64,000 nt of DNA from Cryomorphaceae bacterium BACL29 MAG-121220-bin8 (GTDB taxonomy: Bacteria > Bacteroidota > Bacteroidia > Flavobacteriales > Flavobacteriaceae), in contig CAJIYP010000003.1 of the NCBI GenBank assembly GCA_905181705.1, positions 186,001 through 250,000 on the forward strand. The letters run 5' to 3'. The position numbers were made by a program, and so were the translations under genes. The notes under the pieces are model-generated. The model was not told the origin of the DNA. It ran no database searches and worked only from the letters and a program-made list of their open reading frames with translations. Positions 8,124 to 16,228 of this stretch are shown one piece after another. Every line of letters starts with the position of its first letter. Position 1 is the stretch's first letter.

Positions 8124-9254
8124 TTATAGTCTATTATTCATTCTTTTAATCATTTTGGATTTCCAATTTGAAAATTTCCCTTTTAAAATTTGTTTTCTAG
8201 ATTCCTTTACTAACCATAAATAAAATGCTAAATTATGAATAGTTGCAATTTGCCTGCCTAAAGCCTCTTTTGTAGAAAAAAGATGTTTTAAATAAGCTTT
8301 AGAATAACTTAAATCAACAAATGAATAGTTATTAGAATCTATAACACTAAAATCTTCTTTCCATTTTTTGTTTTTAATATTAATAGTTCCATCTGCTGTA
8401 AACAACATTCCATTTCTAGCATTTCTAGATGGCATAACACAATCAAACATATCCACTCCTAATGCTATATTTTCTAGTAGATTTATTGGTGTACCAACTC
8501 CCATTAAATACCTAGGTTTATCTTCAGGAAGTATGTTACAAACTATTTCTGTCATTCCATACATTTCTTCAGCTGGTTCACCAACAGAAAGGCCTCCAAT
8601 TGCATTTCCCTTTGCTCCAATACTTGATATAAATTCTGCAGATTCTGCTCTCAAATCTTTATATGTACTCCCTTGCACAATTGGAAATAAAGTTTGAGTA
8701 TATTCATATAATGAAGGGGACTTGTTAAATTCTTTTACGCATCTTTTAAGCCATCTATGTGTCATGTGCATAGATTTTTTAGCATAATTAAATTCACAGG
8801 GATAAGGAGTACATTCATCAAAAGCCATAATTATATCAGCACCGATTGATTTTTGAATATTTATAGCTCTTTCAGGTGTGAAAAAATGATAAGAACCATC
8901 AATATGTGATTTAAATTCCACCCCCTCTTCATTAATTTTTCTGTTATTTGATAAAGAATAAACCTGATATCCTCCGCTGTCGGTTAAAATATTTCTATCC
9001 CAATTCATAAACTTATGTATTCCTCCTGCTTTTTCAATTATATTTTCACCAGGACGTAGATATAAATGATATGTATTTGCAAGAATTACATCGGGGTTAA
9101 TTTCATTTTTAACATCTCTTTGGTGCACACCTTTTATAGTAGCTGAAGTGCCAACTGGCATAAAAATAGGTGTTTCTATAATTCCGTGATCAGTATTAAT
9201 AATTCCAGCTCTAGCTTTTGATTGTAAATCAGTAGCTTTTAATTCAAATTTCAT
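8124..9254 (-). CDS. tgt: Queuine tRNA-ribosyltransferase, without zinc-binding cysteines
   Basis: 376 residues. Tgt swaps guanine-34 of GUN-anticodon tRNAs for the queuosine precursor preQ1. TIM-barrel signatures are present: LANTYHLYLRPG near 58-69, TDSGGYQ with Asp near 92, FDECTPYP, VQGS, GGLSVGE, and the nucleophile Asp in FDCVMPSRNARNG (about 271). The canonical C-terminal CxCxxC zinc ligands are absent: the equivalent stretch reads DFSVIDSNNYSFVDLSYSKAYL, while the downstream His in IATIHNL is kept. I believe this is shared with other flavobacterial Tgt proteins. It heads a leftward operon with the LptF/G-type and EamA genes. Confidence 0.95.
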   Translation of the reverse strand: MKFELKATDLQSKARAGIINTDHGIIETPIFMPVGTSATIKGVHQRDVKNEINPDVILANTYHLYLRPGENIIEKAGGIHKFMNWDRNILTDSGGYQVYSLSNNRKINEEGVEFKSHIDGSYHFFTPERAINIQKSIGADIIMAFDECTPYPCEFNYAKKSMHMTHRWLKRCVKEFNKSPSLYEYTQTLFPIVQGSTYKDLRAESAEFISSIGAKGNAIGGLSVGEPAEEMYGMTEIVCNILPEDKPRYLMGVGTPINLLENIALGVDMFDCVMPSRNARNGMLFTADGTINIKNKKWKEDFSVIDSNNYSFVDLSYSKAYLKHLFSTKEALGRQIATIHNLAFYLWLVKESRKQILKGKFSNWKSKMIKRMNNRL

Positions 9255-9323
9255 ATTATATAATCATAATTTATAAAGATAATTATATGTAAACAGTAAT
9301 TGATAGTTTTAAAAATAATTTAA

Positions 9324-9352
9324 TTATCAACATTCAACATAGCTTATCAACA
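9324..9352 (+). promoter_or_regulatory. Two TTATCAACA nonamers, candidate DnaA boxes
   Basis: TTATCAACA occurs at 9324-9332 and 9344-9352, same strand, exactly 20 bp apart; a near match TTATCAATA lies at 9423-9431. It differs from the DnaA consensus TTATCCACA at one base. They lie in the 191-bp A+T-rich spacer between divergent tgt and transketolase, which otherwise holds only the promoter below. They could mark an origin, DnaA-titrating sites or chance; one further copy was noticed inside rmuC. Confidence 0.35.
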
Positions 9353-9389
9353 AATAATAATGTATCAAATTTATTAAGGTAAATATATT

Positions 9390-9419
9390 TTTGAAAGCAG
9401 TTTAATAATTCTATTTTTG
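9390..9419 (+). promoter_or_regulatory. Promoter for the transketolase genes
   Basis: TTTG (9390-9393), 18 nt, TATTTTTG (9412-9419): a full match to the Bacteroidota promoter pattern, with the start codon 26 nt beyond. A second TATTTTTG (9386-9393) overlaps the -33 part, so a tandem upstream start is possible. Confidence 0.6.
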
Positions 9420-9445
9420 ATTTTATCAATAAAAACTAAAATTAA

Positions 9446-10291
9446 ATGGTTCAAACAGACACTCTAAATAATTTAGTAATTCAAGTTCGAAGAGATATTT
9501 TAAGAATGGTTCATAAAGTTAATTCTGGACATCCTGGAGGATCTTTAGGATGTACAGAATTTTTAGTTTCTTTATATTTTAATATCATGAATCGTAAAAA
9601 AGGTTTTGAAATGAACGGAATTGGTGAAGATTTATTTTTTTTATCAAACGGTCACATTTCTCCAGTTTTTTATAGTGTTTTAGCTAGAGCTGGATACTTT
9701 GATGTAGATGAATTAAATACTTTTAGATTATTAAATTCAAGGCTTCAAGGTCATCCAACTACTCACGAAGGTCTACCTGGTGTAAGAATAGCTTCTGGTT
9801 CACTAGGGCAAGGACTTTCAGTTGCAATTGGAGCAGCTGAAGCTAAAAAATTAAACAACGATACTAACTTGATATACACACTACATGGTGACGGAGAGCT
9901 TCAAGAAGGACAGAACTGGGAAGCAATAATGTATGCCTCAGCCAAAAAAATTGACAATCTAATTGCGACAGTAGATTTAAATGGTAAACAAATTGACGGT
10001 GCAACAAACGATGTTTTGGCAATGGGTAGTCTTAAAGATAAATTTATAGCATTTGACTGGAACGTTGTAGAAATAGAAAACGGTAATAATATCAAAGAAA
10101 TTTTAGAGGGAATGAAAAAAGCAAAGTCAATGACAGGAAATAAAAAACCTGTATGCGTTTTACTTAAAACTATGATGGGTAATGGTGTTGATTTTATGAT
10201 GCATACCCACGCATGGCACGGAAAAGCTCCAAACGATGAACAATTGACATCTGCATTAGCTCAAAATAAAGAGACTATAGGAGATTATTAA
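9446..10291 (+). CDS. Transketolase, N-terminal (thiamine-diphosphate-binding) subunit
   Basis: 281 residues corresponding to the first domain of transketolase. It contains the early SGHPGGSLGCTEFLVSLYF segment, LPGVRIASGSLGQGLSVAIG, and the TPP/Mg motif beginning GDGELQEGQNWEA with the Asn of VDLNGKQIDG. With the following gene it moves two-carbon units between sugar phosphates in the non-oxidative pentose phosphate pathway. The split into two genes is a normal arrangement, not a frameshift: the first ends cleanly and the second has its own ATG 14 bp later. It is driven by the promoter just upstream. Confidence 0.95.
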   Translation: MVQTDTLNNLVIQVRRDILRMVHKVNSGHPGGSLGCTEFLVSLYFNIMNRKKGFEMNGIGEDLFFLSNGHISPVFYSVLARAGYFDVDELNTFRLLNSRLQGHPTTHEGLPGVRIASGSLGQGLSVAIGAAEAKKLNNDTNLIYTLHGDGELQEGQNWEAIMYASAKKIDNLIATVDLNGKQIDGATNDVLAMGSLKDKFIAFDWNVVEIENGNNIKEILEGMKKAKSMTGNKKPVCVLLKTMMGNGVDFMMHTHAWHGKAPNDEQLTSALAQNKETIGDY

Positions 10292-10305
10292 TCTAACTCA
10301 AAAAA

Positions 10306-11262
10306 ATGAAAAAATATACTTATAATGAAAAGAAAGATACTAGAAGCGGATTTGGAGCTGGATTAGCAGAACTTGGCAGAACAAATCCAAATGTAGTTGC
10401 ATTATGTGCAGATCTTATTGGTTCTTTAAAAATGAATGAATTCATTAATGAAAACCCAGAACGTTTTTTTCAAATCGGAATAGCAGAAGCTAATATGATG
10501 GGTATTGCAGCTGGCCTAACTATCGGAGGCAAAATTCCTTTTACTGGAACCTTTGCTAACTTCTCAACCGGTAGAGTTTATGATCAAATACGACAATCAA
10601 TCGCTTATTCCAATAAAAATGTAAAAATATGTGCTTCTCATGCAGGGATCACTCTGGGTGAGGATGGTGCTACTCATCAAATTCTAGAGGATATTGGACT
10701 AATGAAGATGCTTCCTGGGATGGTTGTTATTAATCCATGTGATTATAATCAAACTAAAGCGGCAACTATTGCAATAGCAGAATATGAAGGACCTGTGTAT
10801 CTTCGTTTTGGAAGACCAGCAGTACCTGTCTTTACTCCAACAGATCAAAAATTTGAAATTGGTAAAGCTGTTCAACTTCAAAAAGGTTCTGATGTAACTA
10901 TCATAGCTACAGGTCATCTAGTATGGGAAGCTTTAGAAGCAAGTGAAGTATTAAATAAAAAAGGCATTAGTACAGATGTAATTAATATTCATACAATAAA
11001 ACCCCTTGATGAATCATCAATATTAGAATCTGTAAATAAAACTGGTTGTGTTGTTACCGCTGAAGAACACAATTTTCTAGGAGGGTTAGGGGAAAGTGTA
11101 GCAAGAGTACTTGTTAAAAACAATCCTGTTCCACAAGAATTTGTAGCAACTAATGATACATTTGGAGAATCAGGCACACCCACACAGTTAATGAAAAAAT
11201 ATGGATTAAATTTTGAAACAATTGTAGATTCAGCTCTTAAAGTAATCAAAAGAAAAAGATAA
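10306..11262 (+). CDS. Transketolase, C-terminal (pyrimidine-binding) subunit
   Basis: 318 residues covering the Pyr and C-terminal domains. [25 protein letters not shown] opens the Pyr domain; [19 protein letters not shown] carries the conserved catalytic Glu; [16 protein letters not shown] and the [12 protein letters not shown] run follow; the last third ([15 protein letters not shown] onward) is the transketolase C-terminal domain. It pairs with the N-terminal subunit encoded 14 bp upstream. Its stop abuts the TTG start of the next gene. Confidence 0.95.
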   Translation: MKKYTYNEKKDTRSGFGAGLAELGRTNPNVVALCADLIGSLKMNEFINENPERFFQIGIAEANMMGIAAGLTIGGKIPFTGTFANFSTGRVYDQIRQSIAYSNKNVKICASHAGITLGEDGATHQILEDIGLMKMLPGMVVINPCDYNQTKAATIAIAEYEGPVYLRFGRPAVPVFTPTDQKFEIGKAVQLQKGSDVTIIATGHLVWEALEASEVLNKKGISTDVINIHTIKPLDESSILESVNKTGCVVTAEEHNFLGGLGESVARVLVKNNPVPQEFVATNDTFGESGTPTQLMKKYGLNFETIVDSALKVIKRKR

Positions 11263-11892
11263 TTGAAAAATATATTTTTATTAATTATAATACTTATACC
11301 ATTAAATATTTCAGCTCAATTAGTATCCCTAGATTATGGCGTAAAAGCAGGTATTAATTTTAATAGTCAACTAAATATTACTGCAAATATCGAATCTATT
11401 TCCAACAAAATAAATATTTTTGAATCTAGAAACGGGCAACACATCGGGGTGTTTTTAAAACTTTCGGTTCAAAAATTTTTTTTAAGACCTGAATTAAATT
11501 ATACGCAAATCAAAAATAGATACGATATTCCTTATGTTTTAGTTCGAACTGAAAACATTGTAACTGACTTTAAACAAAATAAGTTGGATATCCCATTAAT
11601 GTTTGGATATAAAATTTTTAAAAATCTAAATATATTTACTGGACCTAGATTTGAATTTATTAAAAATGTTGATTATAAAGATATTAATATTGAGGATTTA
11701 AAAAATGATTATCGAGTGGGTTTACAATTTGGAATAGGTCTAAAATTTTCAAGATTTGAAATTGATTTTAGAGCTGAAAGAGGTTTTGAAAAAAATGAAA
11801 TAAACTACATGAAAGAATCTATTGGAACAAAAAACCAATATATTACTTCAACTGGGAAACTTTACCTTTTATCCTTATCATTTTATCTTTAA
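11263..11892 (+). CDS. Outer-membrane beta-barrel protein (PorT-like)
   Basis: 209 residues with a signal peptide (MKNIFLLIIILIPLNISAQ, cleavage after Ala-Gln) and an alternating hydrophobic/polar pattern typical of an eight- to ten-strand barrel: YGVKAGINFNSQL, GVFLKLSVQKFFLRPELNYTQ, KLDIPLMFGYKIFKNLNIFTGPRFEF, and a terminal strand ending LYLLSLSFYL. The layout fits the porT/'outer membrane beta-barrel' group of Bacteroidota; the role is unknown. The TTG start directly follows the transketolase stop. The last four bases (TTAA) are shared with the stop of the convergent FKBP gene. Confidence 0.75.
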   Translation: MKNIFLLIIILIPLNISAQLVSLDYGVKAGINFNSQLNITANIESISNKINIFESRNGQHIGVFLKLSVQKFFLRPELNYTQIKNRYDIPYVLVRTENIVTDFKQNKLDIPLMFGYKIFKNLNIFTGPRFEFIKNVDYKDINIEDLKNDYRVGLQFGIGLKFSRFEIDFRAERGFEKNEINYMKESIGTKNQYITSTGKLYLLSLSFYL

Positions 11893-12893
11893 TTATTTTT
11901 ATCTAAGTAGTCTGGTGTTCCATCTTCATTAGTGTCGTCTGCAACTCCGTCTCCATCTTTATCATATTCGTCTTTAGTTAATATTCCATCTCCATCATCA
12001 TCTGAATCCAAATAATCGGGAATACCATCTGAGTCAGTATCATTAATCAAGCCATTTCCATATATATTCCATTCATCTCTTGTTGAAACTCCATCACCAT
12101 CATCATCATAATCAAAATAGTTTGGCGTGTTATCTTCATCAGTATCATCATCATTGAAAAGATGATTGTTATTCAAGTCTTCATTGATGGAATCAATTCC
12201 ATCATTATCATGATCGGCAGTACTTAAAGTATTTAAATTTATTTGAAAAATTAAAGGAGAATATGAGGGGATTGAACCAGTGGAATTATTAAAATAACCT
12301 AAACCAGAGGGCATGAAAACAATACCTATTCCGAAATTATCAAATGAGTAGGTTCCATTGTTATTTGAAATAATATCTCCTCTTTTAAGTAATGCTGTAA
12401 ACTCTTGAAATCCACGAACTACTGAGGTTTGGTCTAACCACAAAGGAGTTTTTCTTGAATCAAAAGTTACATTTCCAAGAGTTAATCCTTTGTAAGAAAC
12501 AAAAACTGAATCTGCAACAGTTGGATTAGAACCTTTACCTTCCCTATTGATTATATAGTATAAATTATGAGCTACAATTTCATCGTTTTCGTCTGCAATT
12601 TCTACAGTCATGGTTGAAACCTGATCAAATAATGCGATTTTAGAAGAATTGTCACCCGAAATAGTGTCTATTACCAATTCAACAGACTCGTTTGAAGTTA
12701 AATTTTCGAAAGCATCATAATTATAAAAATGTGTCTGTAAAAACTCTACAATTGAATCGTTTTCTATTATATATTGTGAGGAAACTGGATTTGGAGGAAT
12801 GATTTCTTCATCGTCTGTGGAACTACTTGAACATGAATATATAAGAGTAATTAAAAACAAATTAAAAAAAAGAATTCTAAAAAATTTTATCAT
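11889..12893 (-). CDS. FKBP-type peptidyl-prolyl isomerase lipoprotein with C-terminal calcium-binding repeats
   Basis: 334 residues from the ATG at 12893; the track's 12920 start only adds MYLATYFLF before the real signal peptide. MIKFFRILFFNLFLITLIYSC is a lipoprotein signal with its acceptor Cys. The middle (VADSVFVSYKGLTL ... VVRGFQEFTALLKRGD ... FMPSGLGYF) matches FKBP isomerases that assist folding of exported proteins. From about residue 230 the chain becomes thrombospondin type 3-like: DHDNDGID, DYDDDGDGVSTRDEW, DTDSDGIPDYLDSDDDGDG, repeated Asp-rich calcium loops. It is probably anchored in the envelope. It overlaps the convergent barrel gene by TTAA. Confidence 0.85.
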   Translation of the reverse strand: MIKFFRILFFNLFLITLIYSCSSSSTDDEEIIPPNPVSSQYIIENDSIVEFLQTHFYNYDAFENLTSNESVELVIDTISGDNSSKIALFDQVSTMTVEIADENDEIVAHNLYYIINREGKGSNPTVADSVFVSYKGLTLGNVTFDSRKTPLWLDQTSVVRGFQEFTALLKRGDIISNNNGTYSFDNFGIGIVFMPSGLGYFNNSTGSIPSYSPLIFQINLNTLSTADHDNDGIDSINEDLNNNHLFNDDDTDEDNTPNYFDYDDDGDGVSTRDEWNIYGNGLINDTDSDGIPDYLDSDDDGDGILTKDEYDKDGDGVADDTNEDGTPDYLDKNN

Positions 12894-12907
12894 AAATAAA
12901 AAATATG

Positions 12908-12936
12908 TTGCAAGATACAATTTTCTTATATTTTTG
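12908..12936 (+). promoter_or_regulatory. Promoter for the Hsp15-like gene
   Basis: GTTG ending at 12910, 18 nt, then TATTTTTG (12929-12936). This fits the Bacteroidota promoter pattern closely. Initiation would be near 12943, about 20 nt before the ATG at 12964. Confidence 0.6.
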
Positions 12937-12963
12937 ATATATTAATGTATACATATTATCAAA

Positions 12964-13323
12964 ATGAGAATAGATCAGTTTTTATGGCATTCTAGAATTT
13001 TTAAAAGCAGGACTATAGCTGGTAATGCATGTAAAAAAGGCCATGTAAAAATGAATTTAAAATCTCTTAAACCCTCTTCAGAAGTTTATCCTAATATGAA
13101 CATTTCTGTAAGGAAAAATCAAATTTTAAATCAATATGAAATTAAAGATTTACCAAAATCTAGAGTTGGCGCCAAAATAGTTGACTTATATTTAAAAAAT
13201 GTAACTCCAATTTCTGAACTAGAAAAAAAAGAAACAATAAGATCTAACAAAAATAATTTTAAATTTGATGGTAAACCAACCAAAAAAGACAGAAGAGATT
13301 TAAATCAATATTTAAATGAATAA
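12964..13323 (+). CDS. hslR: S4-domain RNA-binding protein (Hsp15 family)
   Basis: 119 residues. The N-terminal S4 domain is clear: MRIDQFLWHSRIFKSRTIAGNACKKGHVKMN, the helix-turn-strand that binds structured RNA. The second half is basic and ends with DGKPTKKDRRDLNQYL, typical of Hsp15-like proteins. In E. coli, Hsp15 recycles 50S subunits stalled with nascent chains; the same role is inferred here. It has its own promoter and is followed after 28 bp by the phosphoribosyltransferase gene. Confidence 0.85.
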   Translation: MRIDQFLWHSRIFKSRTIAGNACKKGHVKMNLKSLKPSSEVYPNMNISVRKNQILNQYEIKDLPKSRVGAKIVDLYLKNVTPISELEKKETIRSNKNNFKFDGKPTKKDRRDLNQYLNE

Positions 13324-13351
13324 CTATATTTAACATATATTAAAAATAAAA

Positions 13352-13853
13352 TTGAATAAAAAAAATAAAATATTAAATCAAGATCAAATTAATAAAATAG
13401 TTAAAAGAATAGCCTTTCAAATTCACGAGAAAAATAATAATGAGTCACATATTTTTTTAATAGGAGTTCATAAAAACGGATATACTTTGGCTGAATTAAT
13501 AAATAAAGAACTTAAATTAATTTCCAATTCTGTTATCAAGTTGTGTAGTTTGAAAATCAACAAAAAAAACCCTCTAAAAAGTCCAGAGCTTAATTTTGAT
13601 TTGAAGTAAAATGAAAAATAAATCAATTATTTTAATCGATGATGTTCTTAATTCCGGGAGAACCCTTCTATATAGCGTTAAATTTATATTAGATATTCCA
13701 TTATCAAATTTCAATACTGTTGTTCTTGTAGACCGAAATCATAAAAAATTTCCTATCAAAATTGATTTTAAAGGCATATCATTATCAACTTCCATTGAGG
13801 AAAATGTAAATGTAGTTTTTGATAAAAACAAATCTCATGCTTTTATTGATTGA
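13352..13853 (+). pseudogene. Phosphoribosyltransferase, split by a single-base frameshift
   Basis: Two adjoining ORFs (13352-13609 and 13611-13853) together form one type I phosphoribosyltransferase of about 165 residues. The first has the N-terminal half (IFLIGVHKNGYTLAELI); the second the PRPP loop ILIDDVLNSGRTL and the tail KGISLSTSIEENV. Frames differ by one base, and the change must lie at 13604-13609: dropping the T of AAGTAAAATG gives a continuous ...FDLKKMKNKSIILIDD. It may be a sequencing error, a real mutation, or two proteins made by restart at TAA-A-ATG. The flavobacterial family resembles PyrR/Hpt-type enzymes; the base used is unknown. Start is TTG. The 3' end overlaps aroK by 11 bp. 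Confidence 0.8.
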
Positions 13854-14391
13854 TAATTTCAATAATATTTTTTGAAATTTCGCTTATATTTTTATTGTTT
13901 GAATTTATTTTATAATTAGCCATATTATAAAAATGGATTCTTTCAAAAAGATGCTTAGAGACAAATTCTTTCATACTGTTTAATGAATCTATCTGGGAAA
14001 TAATGGGTCTGTTCATTCTATCATTATAAAGTCTTTGAGATAGAATTTTATTTGATGTATTTATATAAAAATTATTTTTAGAACTTTTGTTGATTAGCTC
14101 CATGTTATTGTAATAACATGGAGTTCCGCCTCCTAGAGAAATTACAGATTTACTCGAGGATTTTAAAACATCTATTAAAATTATATTTTCGATTTTTCTA
14201 AATTCTATTTCACCTTTAAATTTGAAAATATTAGAAATTTTCATATTCTCGCTTATTTCGATTTCTTTATCTAGGTCAATCCAATTTAATTTTAATTTTT
14301 CTGCTAAATTTTTAGCAATTGAAGATTTACCACTACCCATATAACCAAGAATGATTATGGGATAGTTTCTTTCTGTTTGTAAAGTTTTCAA
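13843..14391 (-). CDS. aroK: Shikimate kinase
   Basis: 182 residues. It phosphorylates shikimate at the 3-hydroxyl with ATP in the chorismate pathway. The Walker A loop is GYMGSGKSS near residues 16-24; the shikimate-binding parts are WIDLDKEIE, the FRKIE segment with its conserved Arg, and VISLGGGTPCYYNN. The lid region contains LYNDRMNRPII. Length is normal. It converges with and overlaps the phosphoribosyltransferase gene, and reads away from the tRNA cluster. Confidence 0.95.
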   Translation of the reverse strand: MKTLQTERNYPIIILGYMGSGKSSIAKNLAEKLKLNWIDLDKEIEISENMKISNIFKFKGEIEFRKIENIILIDVLKSSSKSVISLGGGTPCYYNNMELINKSSKNNFYINTSNKILSQRLYNDRMNRPIISQIDSLNSMKEFVSKHLFERIHFYNMANYKINSNNKNISEISKNIIEIINQ

Positions 14392-14431
14392 ATCAAAGAT
14401 ATATTATTCAACAAATTTATAAGAAAATCTC

Positions 14432-14463
14432 TTTGAATAATAAATTTATTGAACCTATATTTG
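14432..14463 (+). promoter_or_regulatory. Promoter for the tRNA-Lys/Lys/Leu cluster
   Basis: TTTG (14432-14435), 20 nt, TATATTTG (14456-14463), a full match to the Bacteroidota promoter pattern, about 22 bp before the first tRNA. It may also serve crtI-crtB-crtZ, since only 23 bp separate the last tRNA from crtI. Confidence 0.65.
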
Positions 14464-14484
14464 CAGCCATTAAAATCTAATTAA

Positions 14485-14557
14485 GATTTGGTAGCTCAGC
14501 TGGTAGAGCATCTCCCTTTTAAGGAGAGGGTCCTGGGTTCGAACCCCAGCCAAATCA
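14485..14557 (+). tRNA. tRNA-Lys(TTT), copy 1
   Basis: A 73-nt cloverleaf. The acceptor GATTTGG pairs with CCAAATC plus discriminator A. D arm is GCTC...GAGC, anticodon arm TCTCC-CTTTTAA-GGAGA with anticodon TTT, T arm CTGGG-TTCGAAC-CCCAG. CCA is not encoded, as is common in this phylum. First of three tandem tRNA genes. Confidence 0.97.
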
Positions 14558-14561
14558 CTAA

Positions 14562-14634
14562 GACCTGGTAGCTCAGCTGGTAGAGCATCTCCCTTTTAAG
14601 GAGAGGGTCCTGGGTTCGAGCCCCAGCCAGGTCA
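14562..14634 (+). tRNA. tRNA-Lys(TTT), copy 2
   Basis: A 73-nt cloverleaf starting 4 bp after copy 1. It is identical through the D and anticodon arms but has acceptor GACCTGG/CCAGGTC: two T-A pairs of copy 1 are C-G here, with both strands changed together. The T loop has TTCGAGC for TTCGAAC. Both copies therefore look functional. Confidence 0.97.
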
Positions 14635-14646
14635 CTTCATAATTTT

Positions 14647-14732
14647 GCGCGCGTGGCGGAATTGGTAGACGCGCTAGGTTGAGGGCCTAGTTAGATTAGT
14701 TTCTTGTGGAGGTTCAAATCCTCTCGTGCGCA
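14647..14732 (+). tRNA. tRNA-Leu(GAG)
   Basis: An 86-nt class II tRNA. Acceptor GCGCGCG pairs with CGTGCGC (one G-T pair), discriminator A. Anticodon stem CTAGG/CCTAG encloses TTGAGGG, giving anticodon GAG. There is a long variable arm (TTAGATTAGTTTCTT) and T arm GAGG-TTCAAAT-CCTC. It lies 12 bp after copy 2 of tRNA-Lys and 23 bp before crtI. Confidence 0.96.
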
Positions 14733-14755
14733 CAACATATTTTTAAATTTATATA

Positions 14756-16228
14756 ATGAATAAAAATGTTTTCATAATTGGATCTGGTTTTTCCTCACTA
14801 TCTGCTTCATGTTATTTAGCTAAAAAAGGTTACAATGTAACAGTAATTGAAAAAAACAGCACTCTTGGAGGAAGAGCAAGACAATTTAAAAAAGATGGTT
14901 TTACATTTGACATGGGACCAAGTTGGTATTGGATGCCTGATGTATTTGAAAGATTTTTCAATGATTTTGATAAAAAAAGATCTGATTTTTATGATCTTTC
15001 AAAACTAGATCCTGCATATAAAGTTTTTTTTGGGAAAAATGATAGTATGTCAATTGAAGATTCATTACAGAAAATTAAAAAAGTTTTTGAAAAAGAAGAA
15101 AAAGGAAGTTCCATTGAATTAGAAAAATTCATCAATGAAGCTAAAAATAATTATGACATAGCTGTCAAAGATATGTTGTATAAAATGCCTGGAATAACTC
15201 CTTTAGAGCTTATTACAAAAAAAACCGTTTTTAAAGTAAAATCCTTTATTAGTAATATTAGAAGAGAAGTTAGAAAAGGATTTAAAAGTCATCGATTAAG
15301 AGCAATTCTAGAATTTCCTGTATTATTTTTAGGAGCTAAGGCATCCAATACTCCAGCTTTTTATAGTTTCATGAATTATGCTGATTTCGGTTTAGGAACT
15401 TGGATGCCAAAAAACGGGTTTTATGATGTAGTTCAATCTATGGTAGATTTGGGCAAATCCTTAGGTGTTCAATATATGACAGAATGTAATGTAGAATCTA
15501 TTTTAATAGAAAATAAAAAGGTAGAAGGATTAATAATAAATAAAGAACAACATTTTTGTGATATTATAATTTCAGGAGCTGATTATGCTCACACAGAATC
15601 TTTACTAGACAAAAAATTCAGACAATATTCAAAGGATTACTGGTCTAAAAAAACATGGTCGCCATCTTCGCTTTTGTTCTATGTTGGATTTGATAAGAAG
15701 ATATCAGATGTTGCTCACCATAATTTGTTTTTTGATACAGATATTGACGAACACAGCTCTGATATTTATGACGAACCAAAATGGCCTGAAAATCCTCTTT
15801 TCTATGCAAATTTTACATCAAAAACAAATGATAAAACAGCACCTAAAGGATACGAAAATGGTTTTTTTTTAATACCTATTGCAACTAGTATTAGTGATAA
15901 CGATCAATTAAGAGAGAAATACTTTGACATAATAATTACAAGATTAGAAAAATTTACAGGTGAAGAATTAAAAAAACATGTTCTTTTTAAAGAAAGTTTT
16001 TGTGTTAAAGATTTTGAAAAAGAATATAATTCTTACGGAGGAAATGCATATGGTCTTGCCAACACTCTTATGCAAACTGCTTTTTTAAGACCTAACTTGA
16101 GAAGTAATAAAGTTAAAAATTTGTATTTTAGCGGACAGCTGACAGTTCCAGGACCCGGAGTTCCACCCGCAATTGTTTCTGGTAAACTTGTTTCTGATTT
16201 AATAATAAAGGATGAAAAAACTATTTGA
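14756..16228 (+). CDS. crtI: Phytoene desaturase
   Basis: 490 residues. It introduces double bonds into phytoene to give lycopene, using FAD. The N-terminus has the dinucleotide-binding fold VFIIGSGFSSLSASCYLAKKG, then a VIEKNSTLGGRARQF segment typical of CrtI; the C-terminal FAD signature is LYFSGQLTVPGPGVPPAIVSG. MGPSWYWMPDVF near residue 60 is characteristic of the Bacteroidota enzyme. It opens crtI-crtB-crtZ and overlaps crtB by 17 bp. No good promoter fits in the 23 bp after tRNA-Leu, so it may be read from the tRNA promoter. Confidence 0.95.
   Translation: MNKNVFIIGSGFSSLSASCYLAKKGYNVTVIEKNSTLGGRARQFKKDGFTFDMGPSWYWMPDVFERFFNDFDKKRSDFYDLSKLDPAYKVFFGKNDSMSIEDSLQKIKKVFEKEEKGSSIELEKFINEAKNNYDIAVKDMLYKMPGITPLELITKKTVFKVKSFISNIRREVRKGFKSHRLRAILEFPVLFLGAKASNTPAFYSFMNYADFGLGTWMPKNGFYDVVQSMVDLGKSLGVQYMTECNVESILIENKKVEGLIINKEQHFCDIIISGADYAHTESLLDKKFRQYSKDYWSKKTWSPSSLLFYVGFDKKISDVAHHNLFFDTDIDEHSSDIYDEPKWPENPLFYANFTSKTNDKTAPKGYENGFFLIPIATSISDNDQLREKYFDIIITRLEKFTGEELKKHVLFKESFCVKDFEKEYNSYGGNAYGLANTLMQTAFLRPNLRSNKVKNLYFSGQLTVPGPGVPPAIVSGKLVSDLIIKDEKTI

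Noticed and set aside
8368-8697. 109-residue ORF opposite tgt
   Set aside because: It is a shadow of a strongly conserved gene on the other strand and has no recognisable domain.
9446-11262. Transketolase in two ORFs looks like a frameshift
   Set aside because: There is a 14-bp gap, each ORF has a clean end and ATG, and two-subunit transketolases are a normal arrangement.
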